A stretch of 64,000 bases of DNA from Paragonimus westermani (taxonomy: Eukaryota > Platyhelminthes > Trematoda > Plagiorchiida > Troglotrematidae), in assembly GCA_008508345.1 (NCBI GenBank), contig QNGE01000991.1, forward strand, positions 125,268 through 189,267. Reading direction: 5' to 3'. The translations under genes and the position numbers were made by a program. Within the stretch, counting starts at the first letter, position 1. Every line of letters starts with the position of its first letter. Below, piece after piece: positions 1 to 9,777 of this stretch. The notes under the pieces are model-generated. The model was not told the origin of the DNA and searched no databases. It saw only the letters and a program-made list of their open reading frames with translations.

Positions 1-1676
1 TATGTTATTACGGTATAAGAAACACACTTTAGAGAGGTAGTATTTACGCACCGAGAAAGCAAATCGTTTGACGATGCTCCTATCGCCTATCGCATTAGTA
101 AAAGTGCCCTTCAGGCATGTTGCTACAATGGACTGACATCCACGAACCGTATCGTAACACAATTTGTTCCATCGCAGGAAAGTATGCCATAAACCATCAA
201 AGACCCACCATGGTAGAGTGGTGTGATCAAATACTCCTGTTTTTTCGTGGACTGTGTTAATAAAAACACCGGATTCTAAAAACTGCCTAAATTAGTCTTT
301 TGTACCATGATGATGACATTGTCTCAGAATAAGTGAACACTTGAGATCCAGTCAACAAGTCAGTAATAGCTATACTCCTTTTAAACGCACTTGAATTTTC
401 TGTCATTTCAATTGAAAAGCACTTGCTGCTCTGCTTACCGGGTCGGTCCTTTCGATTTCGTCCTTACCGTACACTTTTAAGTGAGACTGGTGCAAAATCA
501 ATTGGTCATTGTCTTGAGTCAGTTCCCTGTCCAATGGTTTCAATTCGACGCATCCTCAAATCCTCAGAGATTAATAACCCTTTATCTAACCCCGACATCT
601 GGATTCCGCAACGATGAAGTAACGGCTTTTGATTTCGAAATAATACAAAGAATAAGTCTCATCCGTCATACTCGCAGCAAAAAATGACATTTCTGAACGA
701 GTCCCGTGAACACGTCACCCACTTATCGGTATGACAAAACAGCAAGGCCATGATGTTTATGTGAACACCAATAGCACTTGCCCTCGAGTTCCACCAGTTT
801 CTTGTCTAATTATCCCTAGATAACAGAAACACATGTGTGTGTGTGAGGGCATCTATACCCTGCATTGGATATTATATAAGCCATTGCTTCTCTTCTTCCT
901 CCTCTCTTTTACATTGTATTCCCTGTATCTTTCTTCCCAGCTTCGATTTTATCAATTGAGTCTACCATCTAGCGAACTAACATTGACCGGTTTGACCATA
1001 AAGACCTCCAGTCACACGCCTCTTGGTCTTATTCCTTCGAGTTTCCATTGGATACGTGGTATGTGAACAGAACCGCAAGTGGTGTAACGCAAGCCGCTTG
1101 TGGTGAGTGTTATGCGCTGCTTTTCTTTGGCCAGGGTCACGGTGATCGGCTAATCCGGAACGGATGCCGCCAACCATGTGTATCCATGTAATTCTGTAGA
1201 AAGTGAGAAACTGATCAAGATTTTGCGAGAATCAGAGTGACCTATTGTTTATTTCGCGCTTTATGTACGCACTGTGTAATAGGTACAACCGCATGGACCA
1301 GTCGCATGTAACATGACAGACAATTGATGATGTGCAAGCCAGCTGAATGCACGCTCAACGGACGATCTAGGTTGGTCAGGTTTAAGCTGGTAAGACATCT
1401 CGGAGGAATTGTGAAGAGTGGCTACTTGTTCCTGCGTGCAACCGTTCCTGACTAATAATTGTTTGAGGGGTGTGTATATGTGCGCGGGTGTGTGTGTGGT
1501 TTCAGTACGGCAAGATGAACGGTAGACGATCGATCTTGAACGAAATCCATGACAAAACAACTGCTTCAATGCGGAAGACGAGTTGCTGTGCTCTCAAAAA
1601 CAGACAGTGGGTAGGCGGAAGGATTAAACATTTTGTTTATGAGCGCTGAATGAAGGCTTTTTCAATTATCCCTTCT

Positions 1677-1696
1677 ACACACACACACACACACGT
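1677..1696. repeat. (AC)n microsatellite
   Basis: An uninterrupted AC dinucleotide run of about ten units ending in GTGG. Such runs recur in the window, at 22856-22870, 27008-27030 and 58615-58628. Confidence 0.95.
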
Positions 1697-2337
1697 GGAA
1701 AACAATAGTGATACAGCCATTCGACCGCATCTGTTCATCCTGCGAGCAAACATGAAAAAAACGATCGGTTTGGCAGATGTCTTTCTTGTAGCCCATAAAC
1801 GTCATTGTGTCCTGGACGCTGTGCTCTCGGCCCCCGTTCCCCGTTGTGTCAACGGTTCGTGCGATTTTCTTGGAATCGTTAGGCTGGCGAAAGCACTGCC
1901 ACAATTGTGCTCAAACTCGAGAAGGCTTACAGTCAGAAAACTAGAACAGTTGGATGATGCGGAAAAAAGCGGCATGAACACACATGCACGCAATGAAGGA
2001 ATGTGCACACGGTTGCTAACCTGGTCAAATCAAGAGAGGAAGGTACGGAAAAGGCCTCATGTACGGTTGTGGGGAGGAAGTAGGAGCAAAATCCGGATGT
2101 CCATCACATCCACAAACAACGGCTACTCCATATGCTGTGTACACCCTACCCCACGTTCCTTCGCACACATTGTCCACTAGGTGAGATTCTCTGGAGAAGA
2201 CTTTCAAGAGTTGCCATACGATAAATTGCATGAACAAGCATTCCATACGTGTGTGGTTCATGCTGTTTCGGCTGTGCTACCGTGTGGTTGACAGTTGGGT
2301 TGTTCTATCTGAAATAATCTGATAGTGTAGGAATGGG

Positions 2338-2356
2338 GGAGGAGGAGGAGGAGGAG
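2338..2356. repeat. (GGA)n microsatellite
   Basis: Six tandem GGA triplets with a partial seventh unit, preceded by GGGG. It is purine-only on the plus strand. Confidence 0.95.
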
Positions 2357-2924
2357 TAGCAGATGGATAGAGGACAGAGAATGCAAATCGCTGAGTCTTT
2401 CTGCGGGAACCCCATTACTGTATGTGCCCGGGACCTATAGGGTACTCACCAAAGAGAAGATACGATGAAGCACATGCACGTGTACAAACGAGGGAGATGC
2501 TTCAAGAACAAGGGGTGGTGCAGGTGGTATGAATTAGACGTGTACATGTGTGTATGTGTGAGCCCATGAGAGAATGAAAGCTTTATCGCCCTTCCTGTCA
2601 ACCGCGACTAGTGGCCGGGTGATGATTAGACTACTTTTCCCTATAAAAACATTTCTTTCAAAAGGGACAATCCGATAGGGGCATTGTAGTGCACACACCA
2701 AACTATCCAAAGTTAATCAAGTAGCACAGCTTTCTTGTCCACCGTAAACTCATGAAAACAACAGCAACTCGAGCAGAACTGCAAATTTTTCCAACAGAGA
2801 GGATGACCCATTTTTACTGCACTGAGCAAGGGAGCCGTAGAAGAAATATTCTTTATCGGAAGTAGCATACGCGTGCATAATCGAATGTTCCAGAAAGCGA
2901 GTACAGATGGTACATCTTACCACA

Positions 2925-3205
2925 CGCTTATCGATACAATTTGACCATTACATAATGTATCACAGCCGTCGAACTCTCAAAGACCTTCTAATCAGCCCAT
3001 TCCGAAAACAAGCACTGTGGTCGAATCTCACTCTTGCTAAAACCAGCATTAGAACTCCGGCCATGTTTTCATGAAGCAACGTGTTAACCGCCGCGCCAGT
3101 GACCTCACATTAGGCACGACTGAATTATCATATGCAAACACTCAATCACATTTGCTTGAAAATAATGCTCAGATTGCCCTCAGCACAGACAGAAATCGAC
3201 AGGTC
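2925..3205 (-). mobile_element. SINE-like repeat, nearly full copy
   Basis: Read on the minus strand, this copy carries an RNA polymerase III A-box-like motif at 3080-3098 (TGGCGCGGCGGTTAACACG; compare TGGCNNAGTGG). A B-box-like GATTCGACC lies near 3018-3030. The body that follows aligns with the copies at 18.3, 23.8, 27.8 and 34.8 kb: a TAGTGCTT-like block, then GGTCTTT, then a GATCAAATGT-like block. The upstream part aligns closely with 23900-24010. Calling it tRNA-derived is an inference from the A box; the dispersed repetition is seen directly. Confidence 0.6.
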
Positions 3206-3819
3206 GACCATACATACGATAAACGAAAGTTAGACTTGAAACTCAAGGTCATCAACAAGTTAACAATTAGGGCATCGAATTAGGTGTGCAAAACGCAGTG
3301 AATTGAGAATACGTCAAAAACGCTGAGATGTAGCGGGAACACTCTTTGAAGTCAATCCATGCTGACCACTGAGTGACACCAACATAACCAGCGTTTGTAT
3401 GTCCATGGAAAGACCAAAGGGTTCAGTTTTGATACCTGTACAAAGAAGCAGCTTTGATGTACCATCAGCAAATTACTATTCTATCATAAAGCACTGGAGT
3501 GTTTGTAAGCAAGTGTTCTATGGAAAGTTCATCAAAGAACTGTGAGGCATAACTGAGATACAAAAATACCTATCATTACAGTGCCGATTTCAACGGCACA
3601 TCCAGTTCTTCACCGAATAACGCAGGGAACTGATATCTGTGAATTCTACAAGTTACTATTTGTTACTATCTGGTCAAAATATCAAAATTCGTTCAGAATG
3701 TTGTAACATTACTGTGGTCAATTCTATATAGCATGAACTAAACCAGCTATCTGATAAGTCACCTAAAACAGGTGCACTTTAGCTGAGAAATAATCCTATT
3801 ACGTCACTCAAATCCAAGA

Positions 3820-3918
3820 TTCTTGCGGTTTGCTGAGGCGGTTTCAATCAATCGACTGAAGCCGACTTTGTGTGTTCAGAAACAATTGCTCGTAAACTTG
3901 ACCCTTCCCTGGACTTAG
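3820..3918 (+). pseudogene. 3' end of a second Penelope-like element (endonuclease C-terminus)
   Basis: The frame from 3820 reads FLRFAEAV, then INRLKP, then LCVQKQ, then LTLPWT and a TAG stop. It aligns with the last 30 or so residues of the intact PLE protein at 7254-9548 (LQFAEALAIKR, LCVQKQ, LRLPW) and includes the Glu expected as a GIY-YIG catalytic residue. Only this C-terminal piece is visible; no RT motifs precede it. The sequence that follows to about 4115 shares a short block with the intact element's 3' tail (a GTTCAAACTTCTGAAGGGAA-like stretch at 4055-4075). It is therefore a 5'-truncated, diverged copy and probably a different subfamily. Confidence 0.75.
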
Positions 3919-4115
3919 TGACCTTTCCTAAACCACCAATTGACTATCCACCCTGCCCCCCTAAATGCTTGATATAAAAAACCTGTTTCATGTTATTGTA
4001 AATTTGGTACTGACGAAATGCTTGCATCTGCCAGTTTTCGTGTTCTAACGGTCTTGTTCAAACTTCTGAAGGGAATGAACTGTTTCACATTACAGAATTG
4101 TTTATGACATTGAAA
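3919..4115 (+). mobile_element. PLE remnant 3' untranslated tail
   Basis: This sequence follows the stop of the PLE fragment. At 4057-4095 it resembles the tail beyond the right inverted repeat of the intact element (9729-9760): both contain TTCA, then AAGGGAA, then AACTGTTTCA. The middle is not alignable by eye, which supports a separate, older copy. Confidence 0.55.
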
Positions 4116-7075
4116 ACATTCAAACCCCCAAAGAAACGTGTAGCACAATGGTAGAAGTGAAAAACACCTTTGAAGAGAAAAAAGATATTGATTTCAGTGG
4201 TACAGTTGCTTCTGTATACCTTGATCCCTAGCCCAACTCTGCGTTATTTGTTTCTTTAGTTGAACTATCGGTACGAGTGATCAAAATAGGAATATCAGTA
4301 GGGTTCAAGGTTTCTTAGGACATGAAGTCATATACGAGCTTTTCATTGTGGTGAAAGCAATCACAGATTTTCTATGTGGCGTTTAAGTGTAGTGAATACG
4401 TTGATCGAGCAGGAAGGCGCGGTTACAGTTTAATTCTGAACACTCCAATCAAGCCTATGAGACGAGATTCAGTGACATGTCCCAGTGGATCAAAACAATG
4501 TAGATAGAATTCTACAACACTCCGACACTCCCTTCTGGTGTAACTTGTTTAATGTAACCAGTGAGTTTCTATAATATATACATATGACCCCGACCCCTTC
4601 ATCAAAATGTCCCGCTGTTGAACCCGATTCGTTGATCTGGAAGGTTTGACTCCGACTTTGACTATGCTATGGCTGTCAAATAGTCTTTTCACGGCATTTA
4701 ATTGGAGAATGAGACGCGTCTTGAACAGATGAATCTCGTGTCTCCACTGACCAAACGTTGTCCGAGCGTATAGATAAATGCTTCAAAAGTGCAGGGTTCG
4801 AAGAATGTTAGTCAAGGTGCCGACAGACTTTATACTGAAGTCTTCAGGGACAGTCGATGCTTTCTATTGGTTGCATTCTTAGGGAACCCACTTCAAATAA
4901 ACTGTGTGTAACCTTATGGCTGTCAAGCCATCTGACGCACGTTTGTGCACAGCCTCTCCTCTGTCTACATTCAAGGTCACTGAGCAACACCAACCGAATC
5001 GAGAAGAATTCTAACTTTTAATGAGATAGTGGAATTGACACAGACTACCCATGGCCGATACTTCGTTGTTGAAACAGTTAATGATAACCAAATTGATCAT
5101 ATACTTGACTCAGCCTCAACCACGGGAAACATGGCTACTGACCCAGTGATACTGTGGCTCGACATAGGCCTAGGGACGCAAATATCATGCCTACCGAAAG
5201 CACGAAGACTGCTGTTTGTGAAACACTGTGCGTTTAAGCCCAATATTTAACCGAATCGTATAGTATCACAAAACGTTCGGAAGAACAACATCCTAGCAAA
5301 GCGACTAAGTAAAGTCGCAAACTTAACTCAAGTGTAGTAGTACGTTATATCATTTGCATCACATGCTGGCTAAGTTCAGGAAGACTCAAGCCCATCCATT
5401 ACCTCCATCGCTCCGTTTGTCTCACTCATCGAACCCAGAACAAGCATCTTCATCGAGTTCCGAGCGGACCGTAAGCTCTCTCAACTTTGCGGTAGGATGG
5501 GTTTCACCAAGACAAACTATTATTCACCGTGAGTCAGCGCAGTGATAGAAGCAAGTCCTTCATGACCGCATTGAGTTTCCTAACATGACAACCTATCGGT
5601 AACATTAACTCAAAATTAACAAAAACGAGCACTAAAAGTTTTCTCGTGACCTGACAATATCCGGTCGTTTGTGGTCGAAGCAGACCCGAGTACACACCAT
5701 TGTCCGGTATAGTATCTCGACATCTTGGATTCACATTTCCGATCCGAATTCGAGTTCAGCTACCTTGACCTAATGACTTCGAACAAAAATGAAAATAGAC
5801 ACGGTAAAACGTTGTTAGTTTGAGGGTAATTACCGAAGGAAGTCTAGACTAACTTGAACTCTCATGGTGTTACCAGTGTAAATTGTCTATAAGGAAGATA
5901 GTGTCCATTAAGTCAATCACACCAGAACTTTTGATTGTTTTGGCTGATCAGTAGACTGACAAGATTCTCGTGTGTCTGAGACATTCTGGTAGCAAGTCAC
6001 ATACCTCGTGACTAGACAATTTGTCTGCTGATGTGGACTCTCCTCTGTCTGTCTGTTTCTTTGGCTGTGACCGAACAGTTAGCGTCAAAGTGACAGGAGA
6101 GTGAAATCACGTGATCGGTCTTCTGGATTGACCACCTTCGGAAATGCGAACGGTTAGCCGGAAAATGAAATACTTTCAAACTGTGTTAGATCGATTTGGA
6201 TAAACGTACTTACGACCTCAATGGATTTAGCACAAATCGCGGCATAAATGTGAAAGACAGAAAATATATATGTGGTGTTGAAATTTCATTGAACACATAA
6301 TGAAACAGAAATGTTCATCTTTCCGCAAACAAGTGATAAATTGTTAGAGAGGACGGCAAACAAGCCTGATTCGTGAATGAAATTCACTGCTCACGCGTAT
6401 TCACAAAAAAGATCATCGTCCGACCTCTGTTGAAAACTACCTACGGAGGCTACCGTGTAGGTCAGGCACCCAAAATAACGTCCCCCATCGAGTTTCTTGA
6501 ATAACATTTATCTGAGACAGAGCAAACTCCAATATGTCCACAAACTGGATCATTCAGCATCAACTGAGAGAAGTTATCCAAAGTTTAAATGACCAAACAT
6601 GTGTCATTGTAACGGGCAAGCAGCACAATTGATTACGATGGCGTTTACAGGAACAAACAAATCATCACGTGTGAGATCACGTGGAATTGGCTTGGGATGA
6701 AAAGTCTATCACAAATCCATCGCTAACGGCTTAGGAGATATGGGTAAAGGATTGTCTATTGAGTTAAGTGAAGTGCCGTACATGCATGTCAAAGCCACAA
6801 AAAAAGTTGTCCATTTAATACGACATGACGGGCGGCCCTACGGGTGCGACAGACCGCTTTACTTCAGTACAGCCAATTTCATGACGTTGTTTGTGAAGGT
6901 TGTGTGAGGATTATGTTGATAGGATACAAGTCCCATTGTACCTATCGCATAATATTGTGCGTCATTTATGTAACCATCAGCAAGAAAACATGTGGACGGA
7001 GCTGTAAAGAATCCATCATACGAGAAATATTTGCTGTTTCAAGGTCAACAGCACGGCCCCATGGTTTCAAGGAAC
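4116..7075. other. No supported gene
   Basis: About 3 kb with frequent stops in all frames, and no repeat or coding block I can relate to the rest of the window. The frames at 5029-5250 and 5354-5545 are short and unrecognised. This is the flank into which the intact PLE inserted. Confidence 0.5.
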
Positions 7076-7088
7076 AGAATTAATCATC
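7076..7088. repeat. Left target-site duplication of the PLE
   Basis: The 13 bp AGAATTAATCATC is repeated directly at the right end (9765-9777). Its last base overlaps the first base of the left terminal repeat, so the true duplication is 12 or 13 bp. Confidence 0.75.
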
Positions 7089-7247
7089 TTGAATAAAACA
7101 ATGAGAAGACGCAATTCATGTGATGTTCTCCGGAGTAACATTTCGTACATTCTGATCACACATGGACATGTAACTAATTTTAAACGAATCAAAATTCCAC
7201 AGAGCGGTAGTCATGGCTTAAGGGATTAAACAAACAGACACCAAAAA
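7088..7247 (-). repeat. Left inverted terminal repeat (pseudo-LTR) of the PLE
   Basis: These 160 bp are the reverse complement of 9576-9735, with three mismatches seen by eye. The repeat starts CTTGAATAAAAC and ends ACACCAAAAA. The open frame begins inside it: the last in-frame stop upstream is the TAA at 7227-7229. Confidence 0.9.
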
Positions 7248-7253
7248 GCGTGC

Positions 7254-9548
7254 TTGTCCAAGTGTCAGTTTCCTCGCGAGTTTATCAGAAAACTCCGATC
7301 ATGTAAGCTGCAGCCAAACATCTCTAACCTAAGACGGATTACCAAATCCCATCTGGAAATGTGTCAGCAAAAGTTGGAATCGCTCGAGGAGATGCTCGGA
7401 AAGCTGTGGCCTATTGTGGATAACATATCAATTGTGTGTCGAATCAAGTATATGAATTTTTGTACTACAGTTCTGCGACGTATGAAAGCGAATGTAACAA
7501 AGTCGCTTGATGAGTCCTTTTGTCCTGTTACGAATACGTCATCATTTCCTGAAAACTTGGATAGGTATGTAACCAATCTATCATCAGAAACGCTTCCGCG
7601 CACTCAAATGAAAGACCTCTCTTCAGGATTGAAGTTTGCTATACCACTAAAGAAAGTTGAAGAACTCGGGTTACATGCCCAGTTTGAAAATCTCTATGAT
7701 CAACTTCAGCAACATTCGCCAACGTCTGAGGAGAATCAAAATTGGTTGAAAGCAAAACTAGTGGATGTCGCCTACGAACATCAGAATTGCAAACAAAAGC
7801 GTCATAACTTAATAACACCGGCACACTTCCAAAGCCTGAGAGAAATAAGACAAAATGAGAACTTGATGGTGTTAAGTCCGGACAAAGGCTCAGGGGTTGT
7901 GTTGATGGATAAAGCGGAGTACGTGGACAAAATGTTTGAAATTCCTGATGGCACTCAGAAGTTTCTCCCGGATGATAATCCTGATAACGTCCAAGAAGTG
8001 GAAAAGGAAATCTGCCGCAAGCTTGAAGGGTTGAGGATAAATGGCGTCATGTCTGTTGATCAATGCAGGCTGATGAGGCCAGTCGGCACACGCACACCGC
8101 ATATGTACGGACTGCCCAAAACCCACAAACCCAATGTCCCACTTCGACCTATTATGTCCATGTGTAACGCACCGCAGCATAAATTAGCCCGTTGGCTAGC
8201 TGATTTGCTGGAACCAGTCAGAAAACAGTTCAGTAAGTACAGTCTGAAGGACAGTTTTGAACTTGTTAACTGTATAGATGGTTTGAATGTCCGAGATAGA
8301 CTGATGTGTTCATTTGACGTGAGATCCCTGTTTACCAACATTCCGATTCATGAAACAGTTGATAGCATTTGCGATTTCATTGTAAGTAGCAGTACTCCTT
8401 TTCCTATCCCGATTGTCGAACTGAAATCTTTATTACTCCTATGCACACATAATGTAAGGTTCAACTTTCAAACGCATAGTTTCCGACAAGTGGATGGGGT
8501 TGCAATGGGCAGTCCGTTGGGTCCACTTCTAGCGGATTTCTTCATGGCCAAAGTAGAATCCACACTATGCGAAAGCCTGTCAAAACCAGTGCTGTACAGA
8601 CGCTACGTAGATGATATTCTGGCCATCTTTGACAGCTCCAGTGAATCGAATGCGTTATTCTCGAAGTTGAACCAGGCTCACCCGAACCTAAAACTGACAA
8701 GAGAGAACGAAGCGAATGACTGCCTTCCGTACCTGGACATTCTAGTCACTCGAAGACAAGATGGCACAGTAGGGAGATCCGTCTACAGGAAACCTACCTG
8801 GACTGGACAGTACATGCATTTCGAAAGCTTCTGTCCGGTGCAGCATAAGAGAAGTCTAGTCAGGACGCTTTTCCATAGAGCACGGAGGATTTGCACTGAA
8901 GACAACCTACAGCTAGAGTTAGGCTTACTGACAGACACTCTGCAGGTCAACGGGTACCCTCTGGGGTTTATTAAAAAGTACAGCAAAGCCGTCATCCAAA
9001 CCGTAGAAGTGACGACGGTACCGAAGAGGACGGTGTATTTAGAACTCCCGTTTCTAGGGGACAGCTGGTCAACAATGACGAGGAAGCGTCTAACAGCGGC
9101 TGTATCCAGGACTTATAACGCTGCAAAACTGTGCGTAATACAACGAACTAGAACTCTACCAGTCGCCCCGGTTACGAACAAACAGTGTACGTCTGTCACA
9201 TCTCACTGTCTATACAAATACTCATGTAGCTGCAGTATGAGCTACATAGGGAGGACAAACCGACAACTAGCTGTTCGTATCAAGGAGCATGTACCCAAAT
9301 GGTTGGAGACGCAATTAGAAACACCAGGAGCCTGTATAGATGCCAATGGACGGCACCCCGCATCTTCCGTCGCAAAGCACATAATACAAACAGGACACAT
9401 AGTCAAAGTTTCTGACGCGTTCTCGGTGATCTTTCGGAGCAACCGGAAACGCATACTCCAGTTTGCTGAGGCTTTGGCCATTAAACGTCACAGTCCCCCC
9501 CTGTGTGTTCAAAAACAATTTGTGTTGACACTGCGGCTACCCTGGTAG
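7254..9548 (+). CDS. Penelope-like reverse transcriptase with GIY-YIG endonuclease
   Basis: The enzyme copies element RNA into DNA primed from a break made by its own endonuclease. Residue numbers count from codon 7254. The PLE-specific N-terminal block SPDKGSGVVLMDKAEY is near 208-223 and RPIMSM at 298-303. RT motif A is FDVRSLFTNIP (354-364, D355), motif B GVAMGSPLGPLLADFF (415-430) and motif C YVDD (451-454). PYLD (492-495) and YRKPTWT (511-517) follow. The GIY-YIG domain has LYK (653-655), C658/C660, YIG (664-666), R675, H679 and E739; all expected catalytic residues are present. The length fits the family. Codon 7254 is TTG. The first in-frame ATG is at 7359 (729 residues), and the frame is open back to 7230 inside the left repeat, so the true start is uncertain or 5'-truncated. 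Confidence 0.93.
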   Translation: MSKCQFPREFIRKLRSCKLQPNISNLRRITKSHLEMCQQKLESLEEMLGKLWPIVDNISIVCRIKYMNFCTTVLRRMKANVTKSLDESFCPVTNTSSFPENLDRYVTNLSSETLPRTQMKDLSSGLKFAIPLKKVEELGLHAQFENLYDQLQQHSPTSEENQNWLKAKLVDVAYEHQNCKQKRHNLITPAHFQSLREIRQNENLMVLSPDKGSGVVLMDKAEYVDKMFEIPDGTQKFLPDDNPDNVQEVEKEICRKLEGLRINGVMSVDQCRLMRPVGTRTPHMYGLPKTHKPNVPLRPIMSMCNAPQHKLARWLADLLEPVRKQFSKYSLKDSFELVNCIDGLNVRDRLMCSFDVRSLFTNIPIHETVDSICDFIVSSSTPFPIPIVELKSLLLLCTHNVRFNFQTHSFRQVDGVAMGSPLGPLLADFFMAKVESTLCESLSKPVLYRRYVDDILAIFDSSSESNALFSKLNQAHPNLKLTRENEANDCLPYLDILVTRRQDGTVGRSVYRKPTWTGQYMHFESFCPVQHKRSLVRTLFHRARRICTEDNLQLELGLLTDTLQVNGYPLGFIKKYSKAVIQTVEVTTVPKRTVYLELPFLGDSWSTMTRKRLTAAVSRTYNAAKLCVIQRTRTLPVAPVTNKQCTSVTSHCLYKYSCSCSMSYIGRTNRQLAVRIKEHVPKWLETQLETPGACIDANGRHPASSVAKHIIQTGHIVKVSDAFSVIFRSNRKRILQFAEALAIKRHSPPLCVQKQFVLTLRLPW

Positions 9549-9575
9549 TCAGCAGTCCCACAATTGTGATTTTCA

Positions 9576-9735
9576 TTTTTGGTGTCTGTTTGTTTAATCC
9601 CTTAAGCCATGACTTCCGCTCTGTGGAATTTTGACTCGTTTAAAATTAGTTACATGTCCATGTGTGATCAGAATGTACGAAATGTTACTCCGGAGAACAT
9701 CACATGAATTGCTTCTTCTCATTGTTTTATTCAAG
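9576..9735 (+). repeat. Right inverted terminal repeat (pseudo-LTR) of the PLE
   Basis: It begins 28 bp after the stop codon at 9548, starts TTTTTGGTGTCTG and ends TTTATTCAAG, and is the inverted partner of 7088-7247. I found no clear hammerhead core (CUGANGA then GAAA) in it, although many PLE pseudo-LTRs carry one. Confidence 0.9.
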
Positions 9736-9764
9736 TTCATAAAGGGAACAAACTGTTTCAAATT
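9736..9764 (+). other. 29-bp PLE 3' tail
   Basis: This sequence lies between the right terminal repeat and the right target duplication and is absent from the left end. A one-sided extension of about this size is described for Penelope-type elements. Part of it is conserved in the remnant at about 4057-4095. Confidence 0.65.
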
Positions 9765-9777
9765 AGAATTAATCATC
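9765..9777. repeat. Right target-site duplication of the PLE
   Basis: An identical 13-bp copy of 7076-7088. Confidence 0.75.

Larger units (their letters stand above)
1..2920. other. No supported gene; low-complexity-rich spacer
   Basis: I see no recognisable coding or RNA gene here. From about 830 to 2600 the sequence is rich in TG/CA runs and short purine stretches. The longest open frame, 1650-2180 on the plus strand (176 codons), runs through an (AC)n microsatellite, matches no family I recognise, and is of a length expected by chance in 64 kb. Confidence 0.6.
7076..9777 (+). mobile_element. Structurally complete Penelope-like retroelement (PLE) with target-site duplication
   Basis: The insertion is bracketed by the same 13-bp sequence, AGAATTAATCATC, at 7076-7088 and 9765-9777, a length typical of PLE target-site duplications. 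Inside are a left 160-bp terminal repeat (7088-7247), an open frame for RT plus GIY-YIG endonuclease, a right repeat in inverted orientation (9576-9735), and a 29-bp tail (9736-9764) only on the right. PLEs are known for pseudo-LTRs in direct or inverted orientation and for a short extra tail on one side. The repeats differ at 3 of 160 positions by eye and the frame has no internal stop, so insertion was probably recent. I infer that it is or was recently mobile. Confidence 0.85.

Noticed and set aside
1650..2180. 176-codon plus-strand open frame
   Set aside because: It contains a microsatellite-encoded Thr/His run and no family resemblance, and a frame this long is expected about once by chance in 64 kb.
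7088..9735. Reading the PLE as a terminal-inverted-repeat DNA transposon
   Set aside because: The protein is a reverse transcriptase with a GIY-YIG endonuclease, and inverted pseudo-LTRs, a tail and a 12-13 bp target duplication are known PLE traits.
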